A stretch of 64,000 bases of DNA. It comes from SAR202 cluster bacterium bin127 (GTDB taxonomy: Bacteria; Chloroflexota; Dehalococcoidia; Lucifugimonadales; Lucifugimonadaceae). Below, one piece after another: positions 24,292-31,678 of the stretch (its first letter is position 1; each line of letters starts with the position of its first letter). The notes under the pieces are model-generated. The model ran no database searches and was not told the origin of the DNA. It saw only the letters and a list, made by a program, of their open reading frames with translations. The position numbers and the translations under genes are program-made. The stretch covers positions 186,001 through 250,000 of the forward strand of contig MPNN01000002.1 of the NCBI GenBank assembly GCA_002239045.1, written 5' to 3'.

Positions 24292-25092
24292 ATGATCAAA
24301 ATACTCATACCAATTTCCCTCGCGGGGCTGGTAGCTTGCCTAGCCTCCCTATACTGCGTAGGTGAACCAACGACACCCGAAAGAGCGATTCCGTACAGGA
24401 TTGTCGTCAAGACTCGACAGTTTGAACAGGATCACGAGAGAGAATACAAGAAGCGAGTACCGTCTATGACTGCAGAAGCTGAAGCAACTGCACAAGCGAT
24501 TGTACGTTTGTCTGCTACGCCTTCATACGCGACGGTGACTGTATTAACGGCAGCCCCAATCGCAACTAGTACATGGACTGCTAAAGTCAAGATAGCAACT
24601 GTAGTTTCGGATTTGAATCTTGAAACACAGACGCCAACTGCTGGTGAACGTAGAATTGCTCGAGAAGTTCACAATGCCAATGCGGACGAACAACTTTCTA
24701 CTCGTGAAGCGTATCGCCCTGAACCTAAACCGTGGACGAAAGTAGAACTCGCTGACAGCTGGGATGACGTCATCAGATTGGAACCTTCACCTAAAGGTAG
24801 TATCGGTGGTCCGTTCGCGGGACGAATGTTCGAAGTAGGAAAGTATACTGATCACTTTGCAAAATGGGTACAAGTTCGTTTTGGTCGCTGTGGATACAGG
24901 CAATCAGGTGAGGTATGCCCTAGTCAGGCAGACTGGGGCGTCAAACAAAGTTACTGTTGGACTGAAGAAGGGAACCCGATAGTTACTGGTGGGTATTGGA
25001 CTAATCCTAAAGACTCAAGATCTTCTGTTCGCTCGCCATGTCCGAGGAGCCACGTCACTTATTGGAATCCGTACGACGGGTATCGAAAATGA
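24292..25092 (+). CDS. Exported protein with a cysteine-rich C-terminus, unknown
   Basis: The 266-residue protein begins with a signal-like segment MIKILIPISLAGLVACLASLYC, which could be a signal peptide or a lipoprotein signal (L-V-A-C, C16). The middle (about 50-120) is rich in Thr/Ala/Ser with no clear fold. The C-terminal 100 residues contain W, Y and cysteines (GRCGYRQSGEVCPSQADWG, SYCWTEEGN, CPRSHVTYWNPYDG) that suggest a small disulfide-stabilised extracytoplasmic domain. No family is recognised. The DNA is lower in GC than the metabolic genes, which suggests recent arrival. It lies just upstream of a DUF4268 gene. Confidence 0.5.
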   Translation: MIKILIPISLAGLVACLASLYCVGEPTTPERAIPYRIVVKTRQFEQDHEREYKKRVPSMTAEAEATAQAIVRLSATPSYATVTVLTAAPIATSTWTAKVKIATVVSDLNLETQTPTAGERRIAREVHNANADEQLSTREAYRPEPKPWTKVELADSWDDVIRLEPSPKGSIGGPFAGRMFEVGKYTDHFAKWVQVRFGRCGYRQSGEVCPSQADWGVKQSYCWTEEGNPIVTGGYWTNPKDSRSSVRSPCPRSHVTYWNPYDGYRK

Positions 25093-25223
25093 TTAACGAA
25101 CGTTTGGGATCTTCCGGAAATTCACGTATTCCGGCTCCCAATCCCCGGCATCCCTACCCCCTAGTTTCGCTTTTATTATTGGATCATCAACGATCAAAAA
25201 CCTGCCGGAGAAGGAGATGGGAG

Positions 25224-25676
25224 ATGTCTGATCTCGTGGATCGACAGATGCGGTACTGGAGTGAATTCGGTACTCACGTACGCCGTAACAGCAATCGAAT
25301 GGCTGGTCTACCTAGTCCACATCCATCGACAGCAAACGAGCTGTTAGTCAGCATCGGAGGGGGTGACGGAGTGGAACTTCGCATGTGGATGAATACGCGT
25401 GAACAGTTAATTGCTGTCTGTTTTTACCTCACTGGTTCTGAGAAAGATGCGCGTTACGACGCGCTGTTGTCGATGCAGACTGAGATCGACGCTGCTTTCA
25501 GAGGCGACAACTTGGAGTGGCGGCAACCAAGCAGTCGGGCAGCGGGTTACATCGCGCTAATCAAGCAGAACGTCGATCCGCTGGATGAATCAGACAGGGA
25601 AACCCAGTTCGTGTGGCTTCAACAAAAACTCGAACGGTTCGATGCGGTGTTCAGACCGATCGTCAAGCGAATCTAG
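25224..25676 (+). CDS. DUF4268 domain protein
   Basis: I chose ATG 25224 (MSDLVDRQMRYWSEF, 150 residues), which follows GGAGAAGGAGATGGGAG, a very strong ribosome site; the longer frame back to 25038 overlaps the previous gene. The product matches the DUF4268 pattern: QMRYWSEFGTHV at the start, a central beta region (ELRMWMNTREQLIAVCFYL), then the helix DARYDALLSMQTEIDAAF, ..LEW.., and the end QFVWLQQKLERFDAVFRPIV. DUF4268 is often fused to or beside nuclease or restriction-like genes, but its biochemical role is not known. Here it is a stand-alone gene. Confidence 0.65.
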   Translation: MSDLVDRQMRYWSEFGTHVRRNSNRMAGLPSPHPSTANELLVSIGGGDGVELRMWMNTREQLIAVCFYLTGSEKDARYDALLSMQTEIDAAFRGDNLEWRQPSSRAAGYIALIKQNVDPLDESDRETQFVWLQQKLERFDAVFRPIVKRI

Positions 25677-25921
25677 CTCGGGTTTTTATCAGTGTTCGGC
25701 ATCAATCACGTAGCCAGTACCGTAGCGTCGTCTTTTTGAGATTGCTGGGGTTCGGACCGTTGCACATACACGCCTGCGCTCTCGTAGTCGTCACACTCCA
25801 GATGTACCGTCTGCATACGCCCACCACCGAAGACAGCGTTACACCCAGAAATCACAGTTCAAAATAACATCCCAATCCCCGTCCGGATGGACGTTCCGCG
25901 CTCTGAACCACCCGCCTGCGC

Positions 25922-26020
25922 TAGAATGACGCAACCGCGAAGATATGGGGCTAGGTTCTCGGCGACGAGCTCAATGGTGACGCCGACTACTTCGCCGTCT
26001 TCGATAGCGTGGTTCGGTGA
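25922..26020 (-). pseudogene. DUF2283 C-terminal remnant
   Basis: Read on the minus strand, 26020 to 25922 gives NHAIEDGEVVGVTIELVAENLAPYLRG, matching the C-terminal half of the DUF2283 domain at 29337-29768 (DGDVVFITLENAAEVLAPYLRA). No start or N-terminal part is attached. The 25677-25921 stretch before it holds nothing I can identify. Confidence 0.6.
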
Positions 26021-26054
26021 TGTGCTTTAGATTTCGATTTATCAACCACAAACT

Positions 26055-26246
26055 TCACATTCGTTCGACAAGCACTTCGCCGTTTGTTCGCATCTCGATA
26101 GTGATTTTGCGATCTTGGCAGAGTTGCATCCCAACGATCGGAAAGCTACTGTCGTTGTCTGCGACATCGTAGCCCTCAGCGGCGGGTTTGCCGTTGCCGA
26201 TGTCGAGAGTGTCTGTTTGGGGGAAATAATGGATTTCTAGTTCCAT
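26055..26246 (-). CDS. Chimeric short frame: DUF2283 N-terminus joined to retropepsin C-terminus
   Basis: The 63-residue frame from ATG 26246 reads LEIHYFPQTDTLDIGNGKPA then EGYDVADN, nearly identical to the second DUF2283 domain at 29337-29768. It continues as DSSFPIVGMQLCQDRKITI and EMRTNGEVLVERM, nearly identical to the last 32 residues of the retropepsin-like protein at 28630-29007. The switch is at 26154-26159, where GTTGTC is common to both parents. The product lacks the protease DTG motif and half of DUF2283, so it is probably non-functional. The similarity to the retropepsin locus continues past the stop codon to about 26027. Confidence 0.7.
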   Translation of the reverse strand: MELEIHYFPQTDTLDIGNGKPAAEGYDVADNDSSFPIVGMQLCQDRKITIEMRTNGEVLVERM

Positions 26247-26369
26247 GGGATGCCCCGTTCGCAGTATCACTAGCCGTGGTAGATGACAAGTTAGTCGCGC
26301 TCGCACACAAACGCCGTGACTGCGGAGTATGGCGATGTAGGTGGCTAAACCGACGATGCTTGGCGAGGA

Positions 26370-26579
26370 ATGGGCTTTGCAACGGCATCCGCGTCGATTG
26401 TGGCGCGTCGCATCCAGGACTTGGGGCGGATGCCCGTTCGGAGCGCAGGCGAGGATAATGAAGCCTCCTTGCACATCGCCGCCAAACTCGGCTTCGCCGA
26501 AGTGTCGCGAATCGTCCAACTCAACACATTCCGCGCCCGCCACCCTAGTCAAACCAACCCAACTGATGGTACAAAGTGA
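26370..26579 (+). pseudogene. GNAT acetyltransferase C-terminal remnant
   Basis: The frame contains GEDNEASLHIAAKLGFAEVSR, the 'N.AS..ia.KLGF.EV' end motif of GNAT acetyltransferases (RimJ/RimL type), followed by a short tail. The preceding 40 codons are of poor quality and the acetyl-CoA binding site is missing. It is read as the 3' remnant of a decayed acetyltransferase gene. Confidence 0.5.
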
Positions 26580-26621
26580 AATGCAGTTGAACTAACTGAC
26601 TAACTCACGAACGAGGTCCCC

Positions 26622-27080
26622 ATGCATTTCGTCAGATTCATAGCAGCGTTTTTGGTCTACACAATCATCGACGTAGGCTGGAACCTCTCGCCCATCGCTA
26701 CGGGCATGTACGAAAACCTCCACGAATCGAACGGTAGCAAGGAGATACTTGACACATTCGGAAAAGCGATGGATACGTGGGGTGGCGGCGAGATGCTAGC
26801 CTTGCTAGTGTTCCTGCTGCTAATCGCGCTTGGAAACAGCTACCTCGCCATTGAACCAGCGATCAAGCAAAAAAGCCTCGGAGTTGCCGTACGGAACAGC
26901 TTCGTCCTAGGTTGCGCCGCTTATGCAACCTACATCGTCCCGATATTCATCACGTTTGCCATGTGGCCCGGCATCCTCGTGCCAATCGACATCCTCATCG
27001 GCGGACTCCTCAGTCTCATCACCTCCACAGTCATCACCTACGTGGCCCTCCGAAGAAGTGGCTCAAAGAGCCCAGCTTAA
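26622..27080 (+). CDS. DUF2177 family membrane protein
   Basis: The 152-residue protein has four hydrophobic helices: about 4-19, 58-75 (LALLVFLLLIALGNSYLAI), 92-110 (FVLGCAAYATYIVPIFI) and 117-142. The YxIxDxxW-like start (FLVYTIIDVGWN), a central GCAAYATY and the final WPGILVPIDILIGGLLS match the DUF2177 pattern. The family is widespread and of unknown function. The gene follows an acetyltransferase remnant and is isolated from other intact genes. Confidence 0.65.
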   Translation: MHFVRFIAAFLVYTIIDVGWNLSPIATGMYENLHESNGSKEILDTFGKAMDTWGGGEMLALLVFLLLIALGNSYLAIEPAIKQKSLGVAVRNSFVLGCAAYATYIVPIFITFAMWPGILVPIDILIGGLLSLITSTVITYVALRRSGSKSPA

Positions 27081-27377
27081 ACCAAAACCTGATTTGATCC
27101 GCATGGTGTTAGCCGCCGCGGTTCGGAAACATCGACACGGACACCTTTCTGCCGACCCGTGTAATGCACAGCGAGACGGGACCTACCCATCATTAGGTGG
27201 CGGCATTGGATTGTGTCGTTGTATTGCGTTTGCTTCGCAAGACATTTGCCGACCCCGTCATACCCGCGTGGTCAGCCCCGTACCACGATACGGGGCGGGC
27301 ATCCAGAGGCGACGGACTGCGGGGCCGCGATAACTCTCATGCGTCTCGTGCAGATACAGAAAGAGCGCGACCTTGTG
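27081..27377. other. Gene-free stretch with a palindrome
   Basis: I find no convincing gene here. It contains CGTCATACCCGCG and CCCCGTACCACGATACGGGG (27279-27298; inverted repeat CCCCGTA/TACGGGG, with GCGGGCATCCAG after it), related in style to the TTCCCGCG repeats elsewhere in the window. The short frames in it have no recognisable protein features. Confidence 0.5.
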
Positions 27378-27428
27378 GCCGATGCCAGCTTGGAGGCGAT
27401 GGAGCGGTATCGGGCAGAGGGGTGGTGA
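27378..27428 (+). pseudogene. Last codons of a lost enolase-superfamily gene
   Basis: ADASLEAMERYRAEGW followed by TGA matches the end of the dehydratase at 22794-23957 (VSMEAMERYGVEGW) in protein and DNA (GGCGATGGAGCGGTAT against GGCTATGGAGCGGTAT). Nothing upstream resembles the rest of the gene. It is a 17-codon remnant of a sixth paralog. Confidence 0.5.
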
Positions 27429-27529
27429 GGTTGAACTGTGATTGGAATGATGGACAGTGATGCGTGTTGTCGGAACCGGGAGTTGGGAGCGTTGGTGTGT
27501 TCTGTAGTTCAACTTGTAGCGACATACAG

Positions 27530-27985
27530 TTAGAGTTTGCGCTTCCAATCGACACATACCGTTTCGGGTGCCACGCCGCATTTCTCTAAAAGCAGCCGGC
27601 AATTATCCATAAGCAGTTCCGCACCAGCTTGCGTGTTCAAAAACATCCCGTTACCTAAATCCTTTGCCCGATCACGATCTGTGCGAGTGTAAAAACGCGA
27701 CGGATCGGAACCAATAAAGAATCGACGCGGATTATCCGCGTATGGTACAGGCAGTTGAGTTTCGGTCAATCTGCCCGTGTCGATGAGCCAGTGCACGATT
27801 GTTCTTGCGACATCGATCCAATTGCGTGCGCTTACGACCTGACCTTGCAAATGAACGCAGACAGGTTTGAGGTTTTCTTGTCTAGCGGCTCTTACCTCAG
27901 TTGTGGGGTCCGAAAGCCTTAGGCATTGAATCTCGGCCATCGAGTTTGCGTCTCCAATCTCCTCAGTGTGAGTTGAATCCTGCAA
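27530..27985 (-). CDS. Conserved-looking hypothetical protein
   Basis: The 151-residue protein has a polar N-terminus and then a compact domain: VSARNWIDVARTIVHWLIDTGRL, a proline-rich turn, RRFFIGSDPSRFYT, LGNGMFLNTQAGAELLMDNCRLLLEKCGV. The helix-strand-helix pattern resembles small domains found at the ends of restriction-type and nucleoid-associated proteins, but I cannot name the family. An alternative start is ATG 27940. It lies 22 nt downstream of the J-domain gene on the same strand and may share its transcript. Confidence 0.5.
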   Translation of the reverse strand: MQDSTHTEEIGDANSMAEIQCLRLSDPTTEVRAARQENLKPVCVHLQGQVVSARNWIDVARTIVHWLIDTGRLTETQLPVPYADNPRRFFIGSDPSRFYTRTDRDRAKDLGNGMFLNTQAGAELLMDNCRLLLEKCGVAPETVCVDWKRKL

Positions 27986-28007
27986 CGAGTATTCAACTTG
28001 GTTGGAA

Positions 28008-28547
28008 TCAATCGCAATATTGTGGTATCAAACTTTCGAAGACTCCCGCATCTCTAAATGCTCTTTCACATTCTGATTCGTTGCACGAACCGATCAAGCC
28101 AATAAGCAAGACTATCGCCACCGCGATCCCAATCGCCCATAGGCAACCTCTTGGACCACAACCTGTTTGACCCGAATTACTCTCGCTGGGAGTTATCGTG
28201 CTATCTACCTCGTCATCCGTTGCACGATACCACGGTGGTTCCACGGTTTTTGGAGGTTCAGTCTCGGCGTACCCGGCTTTTTGTCGGCGTCTCTGGTTGG
28301 CGACTTCGGCAACGTTGGAACGGGCCAAAACACGCTGACGGTCGTACTCTGTTCGGAGTTTCGGGTCACCCAGAATCTCCCAGGCTTCGTTCAAAAGCAA
28401 CATCGCGTCGTGCGCTATGGGATCTGTGTTGCGGTCAGGGTGAAACGCAATTGCGAGTTGTCGATACGCGCTTTTGATCTCGTCGTGAGACGCGTCTACA
28501 GGCACACCAAGAAGTTCGTAGTAGTCGAGTGTCTGATCTTCCGACAT
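28008..28547 (-). CDS. J-domain protein with a C-terminal membrane helix
   Basis: Residues 6-70 form a J domain (YYELLGVPVDASHDEIKSAY, HPDRNTDP with the HPD motif, LLNEAWEILGDPKLRTEYD). A charged linker follows, and then one helix at about 136-154 (CLWAIGIAVAIVLLIGLIGSC). J domains stimulate Hsp70 ATPase activity; the tail anchor would recruit DnaK to the membrane. There is no zinc-finger or DnaJ C-terminal domain, so it is a specialised J protein and not the housekeeping DnaJ. It lies downstream of the retropepsin gene on the same strand. Confidence 0.8.
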   Translation of the reverse strand: MSEDQTLDYYELLGVPVDASHDEIKSAYRQLAIAFHPDRNTDPIAHDAMLLLNEAWEILGDPKLRTEYDRQRVLARSNVAEVANQRRRQKAGYAETEPPKTVEPPWYRATDDEVDSTITPSESNSGQTGCGPRGCLWAIGIAVAIVLLIGLIGSCNESECERAFRDAGVFESLIPQYCD

Positions 28548-28629
28548 TGAATGAAACTATTCAGTGCGTGACATACCGATGGTGTGATTGGGTGCTGGGC
28601 GTGAGATTTCGATTTCTCAAGTACAAACT

Positions 28630-29007
28630 TCACATTCGTTCGACAAGCACCTCGCCGTTTGTTCGCATCTCGATTGTGATTTTGCGGTCTTGGCAGAGTT
28701 GTATCCCGACGATCGGAAAGCTACTGTCGTTGTCGATTTCAATTGCTTCGACCTCAAAGACCTCGCCATCCCATCTGATGGTCACTTTGCAGGTAGGAAC
28801 GGTGATTGGGTTGCCGTCTACGGGCCTGATATCGGTTTCGCCCTCAGATTCCAATCCGAGCCTGCGCAGAAGGTAAGCGGGTAACAAAAGGCTTACGCTA
28901 CAACCAGTATCGAGTAGCGCCGGGATTTGTCGCAAGAGTCGATCTTTACCCCTGACTTCGATGTCGACGACGGGGAGCAGGTCTTCGTCTACGTAACCTT
29001 TGATCAA
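28630..29007 (-). CDS. Retropepsin-like (clan AA) aspartic protease
   Basis: The 125-residue protein has the single-domain retropepsin layout: hydrophobic first strand, catalytic ALLDTGCSVSLLLPAYLLRRLGL (D-T-G at about 33-35), then strands ending FPIVGIQLC, the second hallmark G of the fold. Such proteins would work as homodimers. Related small soluble proteases are common in bacterial genomes; their substrates are mostly unknown. The ATG at 29007 overlaps the stop of the 97-residue gene upstream (ATGA), so the two are translationally coupled. A second copy of its C-terminus is embedded in the chimera at 26055-26246. Confidence 0.72.
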   Translation of the reverse strand: MIKGYVDEDLLPVVDIEVRGKDRLLRQIPALLDTGCSVSLLLPAYLLRRLGLESEGETDIRPVDGNPITVPTCKVTIRWDGEVFEVEAIEIDNDSSFPIVGIQLCQDRKITIEMRTNGEVLVERM

Positions 29008-29297
29008 TTCGAAGCCGTGCTGTCGGGTGCAGTTGGCTTCGTTCCAAAAGTTAGGCTGGTTATACGTCCGGCTGAATCTTTGCCGACTCGGGTACTAAAG
29101 GTGACCGCATCGGGTTGCCGACTTACCAACCTGTGGTACGTGAGATGGTCGCCGCGTTCGATCTCATGGTCGCCGCTACGTCCGTCAATGACGATGTAAC
29201 GACCTTCGTGCGTTTCTTTGTATCGCGGCAACAGCTCGGACTTGTAGATCTCCCGAGCGCGTTGGATGTAGGTTTTACGTTCTTCCTTGGTGACCAT
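29004..29297 (-). CDS. Small protein coupled to the retropepsin gene
   Basis: This 97-residue protein has an N-terminal amphipathic helix (ERKTYIQRAREIYKSELLPRY), a strand block (HEGRYIVIDGRSGDHEIERGD) and a C-terminal strand with a Ser/Thr-rich tail. From memory, small proteins with the 'G.yv.Id..sgdyei' block are frequent just upstream of bacterial retropepsin-like genes, and the four-base stop/start overlap here fits that pairing. The function is not known; it could be the protease's partner, inhibitor or substrate. Confidence 0.5.
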   Translation of the reverse strand: MVTKEERKTYIQRAREIYKSELLPRYKETHEGRYIVIDGRSGDHEIERGDHLTYHRLVSRQPDAVTFSTRVGKDSAGRITSLTFGTKPTAPDSTASN

Positions 29298-29336
29298 TTG
29301 TTGGTGTCCGGGTAAGCGGTGTCTTGTCAGGATATT

Positions 29337-29768
29337 TTATCGATTGTCTCGGTCGCTTACGAGCGCGCGAAGATATGGAGCCAGAACCTCTGCGGCGTTT
29401 TCGAGCGTGATGAATACGACATCGCCGTCGTGGTCGACGTGCGCGGTGAGGTTGTCTGCGACATCGTAGCCTTCAGCGGCGGGTTTGCCGTTGCCGATGT
29501 CGAGGGTGTCTGTTTGGGGGAAGTAGTGGATTTCGAGATCGGAGCCAGTATTTGCTTCCCGTGAAACGTCCGCTTGTTGCGAGACGGATTCCTTTAGGCA
29601 GGGGGCAAGTAGTTCAGCAGCGTTTTCGAGCGTGATGCCAACGGTGTCTTCACCGTCACCGAAAAACGCGGTTAGTCGATCGGCAACAGGTTGCCCGTCG
29701 CTGCCGGGTCGGCCATTGCCGATGTCGAGAGTATCGCTTTCCGCGTCGTATGAGATTTGAAGTTTCAT
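29337..29768 (-). CDS. Tandem DUF2283 protein
   Basis: From ATG 29768 (MKLQISYDAESDTLDIG) the 143-residue protein has two DUF2283 domains. Domain 1 is at 1-65, with SDTLDIGNGRPGSDGQPVADRL and VGITLENAAELLAP. Domain 2 is at about 76-139, with TDTLDIGNGKPAAEGYDVADNL and VFITLENAAEVLAPYL. A 12-residue linker joins them. The domain is small, beta-rich and of unknown role; it often occurs near toxin-antitoxin genes. Tandem copies arose by internal duplication. Upstream and downstream genes on the same strand are a sulfatase-coupled protein and the retropepsin pair. Confidence 0.75.
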   Translation of the reverse strand: MKLQISYDAESDTLDIGNGRPGSDGQPVADRLTAFFGDGEDTVGITLENAAELLAPCLKESVSQQADVSREANTGSDLEIHYFPQTDTLDIGNGKPAAEGYDVADNLTAHVDHDGDVVFITLENAAEVLAPYLRALVSDRDNR

Positions 29769-29790
29769 GGGTGAATTCATCGCGTCGATT

Positions 29791-30171
29791 CTACGCGTCC
29801 CATTCATGTTCGATGTGCCGACGAAAATCGTACCTGGTACCGCCACTCTTGATGTCGCGCAAGTACCGATCGTAGATATTGCTGGATATTTCGAGATCGA
29901 ACATTCCCTTGTCCGTCCGCATCCTGAAAACCTGTAACGGGTTGCGGATCGAGTTCGCCTTGATCCGAAGCCAGATGAATCCGTTCGTTTTGACTAGCAA
30001 GATATGCAAATCTTGCTCGAATTTTCGCGGCGCTATGTTGAGCCACCAGACATCCTTGGATTTGTTGATATTGGCGTAATGCGTGTTGGCGTTCGTGAGC
30101 GAACTGGTATCGAGAAAATCGGTCACTTTTTGTGTGGCTTGGTATTTGTGCAAGATTTCTTGTCTTTTCAC
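29791..30171 (-). CDS. Hypothetical protein translationally coupled to the sulfatase
   Basis: I chose GTG 30171 (VKRQEILHKYQATQK), which overlaps the sulfatase stop as GTGA, a typical coupled start; the longer frame back to 30258 would overlap the sulfatase by 91 bp. The 126-residue product has a mixed alpha/beta look: WWLNIAPRKFEQDLHILLVK, then FIWLRIKANSI and RTDKGMFDLEISSNIYDRYL. No family is recognised. Tight coupling suggests co-regulation with the sulfatase, but its position may also be accidental. Confidence 0.5.
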   Translation of the reverse strand: MKRQEILHKYQATQKVTDFLDTSSLTNANTHYANINKSKDVWWLNIAPRKFEQDLHILLVKTNGFIWLRIKANSIRNPLQVFRMRTDKGMFDLEISSNIYDRYLRDIKSGGTRYDFRRHIEHEWDA

Positions 30172-31571
30172 CCCACCGGAAAATCCGCATAAGTCACAAT
30201 CCCATGCCCCAGATCCGCGTAGTCGCGATCCCAGCGCTCCTGAATTCCCGATCTCCATTCCAGAGCCGCCGTTTCCAACTCGGAGGCCAACTCGGGCATG
30301 TCGCCTGCCAGGTTGACGGATTCGGAGGTGTCGGTTGAGAGGTCTGCGAGGTGGATATGGGTTTGGGGTTGGTCTTCTTCTACTAGGACGCCGTCGATGA
30401 CTAGTTTGTGGTTGCCTCGGCGGATGGCGGTTTGGCCGTCTAGTTCCCAGTAGAGGTCGCGTTCGGGGAGGTCGGTGGCGTTGGATAGGAGGTCAAGGAT
30501 GCTGGTGCCGTCGAATTCTCCGGTGTCGGCCGTTGGTGCGGTCCCGTCTGCGGCGTGGAGGGCGGTGGGGACGATGTCCATGGAGGCGCAGGGGGTGGAA
30601 ACGACTTGTCCACCAGGGACTCGTGCGGGGTAGTGGGCGATTGCCGGCATTCGGATGCCGCCGTCGAAGAGGCTGAATTTGTGGCCTTTGAGTCCGCCGG
30701 AGGTGCCTCCGTAGTAGGGGTCGAGGGTTCCGTCTAGCCAGTTGCGGGTTTCTCGGGACGGGCCGTTGTCGGAGACGAAGAAGGTGAGGGTGTCTTCGGC
30801 TTCTCCGAGGCGGGTTAGTTCGTTCATGATTGCGCCGATGGCGTCGTCGATGGCGGAGATCATGGCGGCCATGATGCGTCGGTCCCAGGGGAGATGGGCG
30901 AAGCGGGAGGTGTATTTCTCAGGCGCGTGCATGGGGTAGTGCGGCGCGTTGAATGGCGCGTAGAACAAGAAGGGTTTTCCGGAGGCCCGCTTCTCGGCGA
31001 CCATGGCGCGCAGGCGTTCGATGGCTTTTTCGGCGATGAGTTCGGTGAAGTATTCGCTGTCGTGCCAGACCTCCTCGTTGTTCTCCCAGAGGTCGTGGGT
31101 CGGGTTGATGCCGGGGCCGGGTCGGTTGGCGCCCCAGTAGTAGATGTGGGAGTAGAAATCGATGCATCCGGCGAGGAATCCGAACCAGTAGTCGAAGCCG
31201 TGGGAGTGTGGTCGGCACTCGTCGGTGAGGCCGAGGTGCCATTTGCCGACCATGGATGTCTGGTAGCCGCGGTCTTTCAGGAGCGAAGATATGGTCGGAG
31301 TCGAGTTGGGCAGACCAGAAGCGGTGCGGTGCCCTTGGAGGATTGCTCGGACGCCAGCATTTCCGGGATAGCGTCCGGTTAGGAGCGCGGCTCGGGATGG
31401 GCTGCAGACGGGGCTGTTGGAGTACCAGTCGGTGAATCGGACACCATTTGCCGCGAGGTTATCGAGATTGGGAGTGCGGAAGTCGGTGGCGCCCATGCAC
31501 GACAGATCGCCGTAGCCTTGGTCGTCGGTCATGAAGACGATGACATTGGGGCGGTCGGATTCGTTTGGCAT
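30168..31571 (-). CDS. Arylsulfatase-family sulfatase (type I, formylglycine dependent)
   Basis: From ATG 31571 (MPNESDRPNVIVFMTDDQ) the protein is 467 residues long. The metal site DDQGYGD (D16/D17) and the signature CSPSRAALLTGR, whose C56 is converted to formylglycine, are intact. VGKWHLGL and VSDNGPS carry the usual lysine/histidine and Asp/Asn ligands. The family hydrolyses sulfate esters of carbohydrates or aromatic compounds. There is no signal peptide, so it may act in the cytoplasm or use another export path. The formylglycine-generating enzyme is not in the window. It lies downstream of rpoC on the same strand, separated by a palindromic repeat. Confidence 0.88.
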   Translation of the reverse strand: MPNESDRPNVIVFMTDDQGYGDLSCMGATDFRTPNLDNLAANGVRFTDWYSNSPVCSPSRAALLTGRYPGNAGVRAILQGHRTASGLPNSTPTISSLLKDRGYQTSMVGKWHLGLTDECRPHSHGFDYWFGFLAGCIDFYSHIYYWGANRPGPGINPTHDLWENNEEVWHDSEYFTELIAEKAIERLRAMVAEKRASGKPFLFYAPFNAPHYPMHAPEKYTSRFAHLPWDRRIMAAMISAIDDAIGAIMNELTRLGEAEDTLTFFVSDNGPSRETRNWLDGTLDPYYGGTSGGLKGHKFSLFDGGIRMPAIAHYPARVPGGQVVSTPCASMDIVPTALHAADGTAPTADTGEFDGTSILDLLSNATDLPERDLYWELDGQTAIRRGNHKLVIDGVLVEEDQPQTHIHLADLSTDTSESVNLAGDMPELASELETAALEWRSGIQERWDRDYADLGHGIVTYADFPVG

Positions 31572-31586
31572 GGCGGACCTCGCCAT

Positions 31587-31616
31587 CTCCCTCTCCCGGC
31601 GAGCGGGAAAGGGGAT
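31587..31616. repeat. Degraded CCTCTCC palindrome
   Basis: CTCCCTCTCCCGGCG and CGGGAAAGGGG form an imperfect hairpin of the same family as 5771-5893 and 16353-16393. It lies between the rpoC stop and the sulfatase start, where it could act as a terminator for rpoBC. Confidence 0.6.
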
Positions 31617-31678
31617 TATGTGTCTTGTCTGCTCAGCTTCCAGCTAGGCTACGGACAGTCATGACGGTTCGGATTTGG

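Noticed and set aside
25038-25223. Longer N-terminus of the DUF4268 protein
   Set aside because: It overlaps the 24292-25092 gene and lacks domain similarity; a strong ribosome site precedes ATG 25224.
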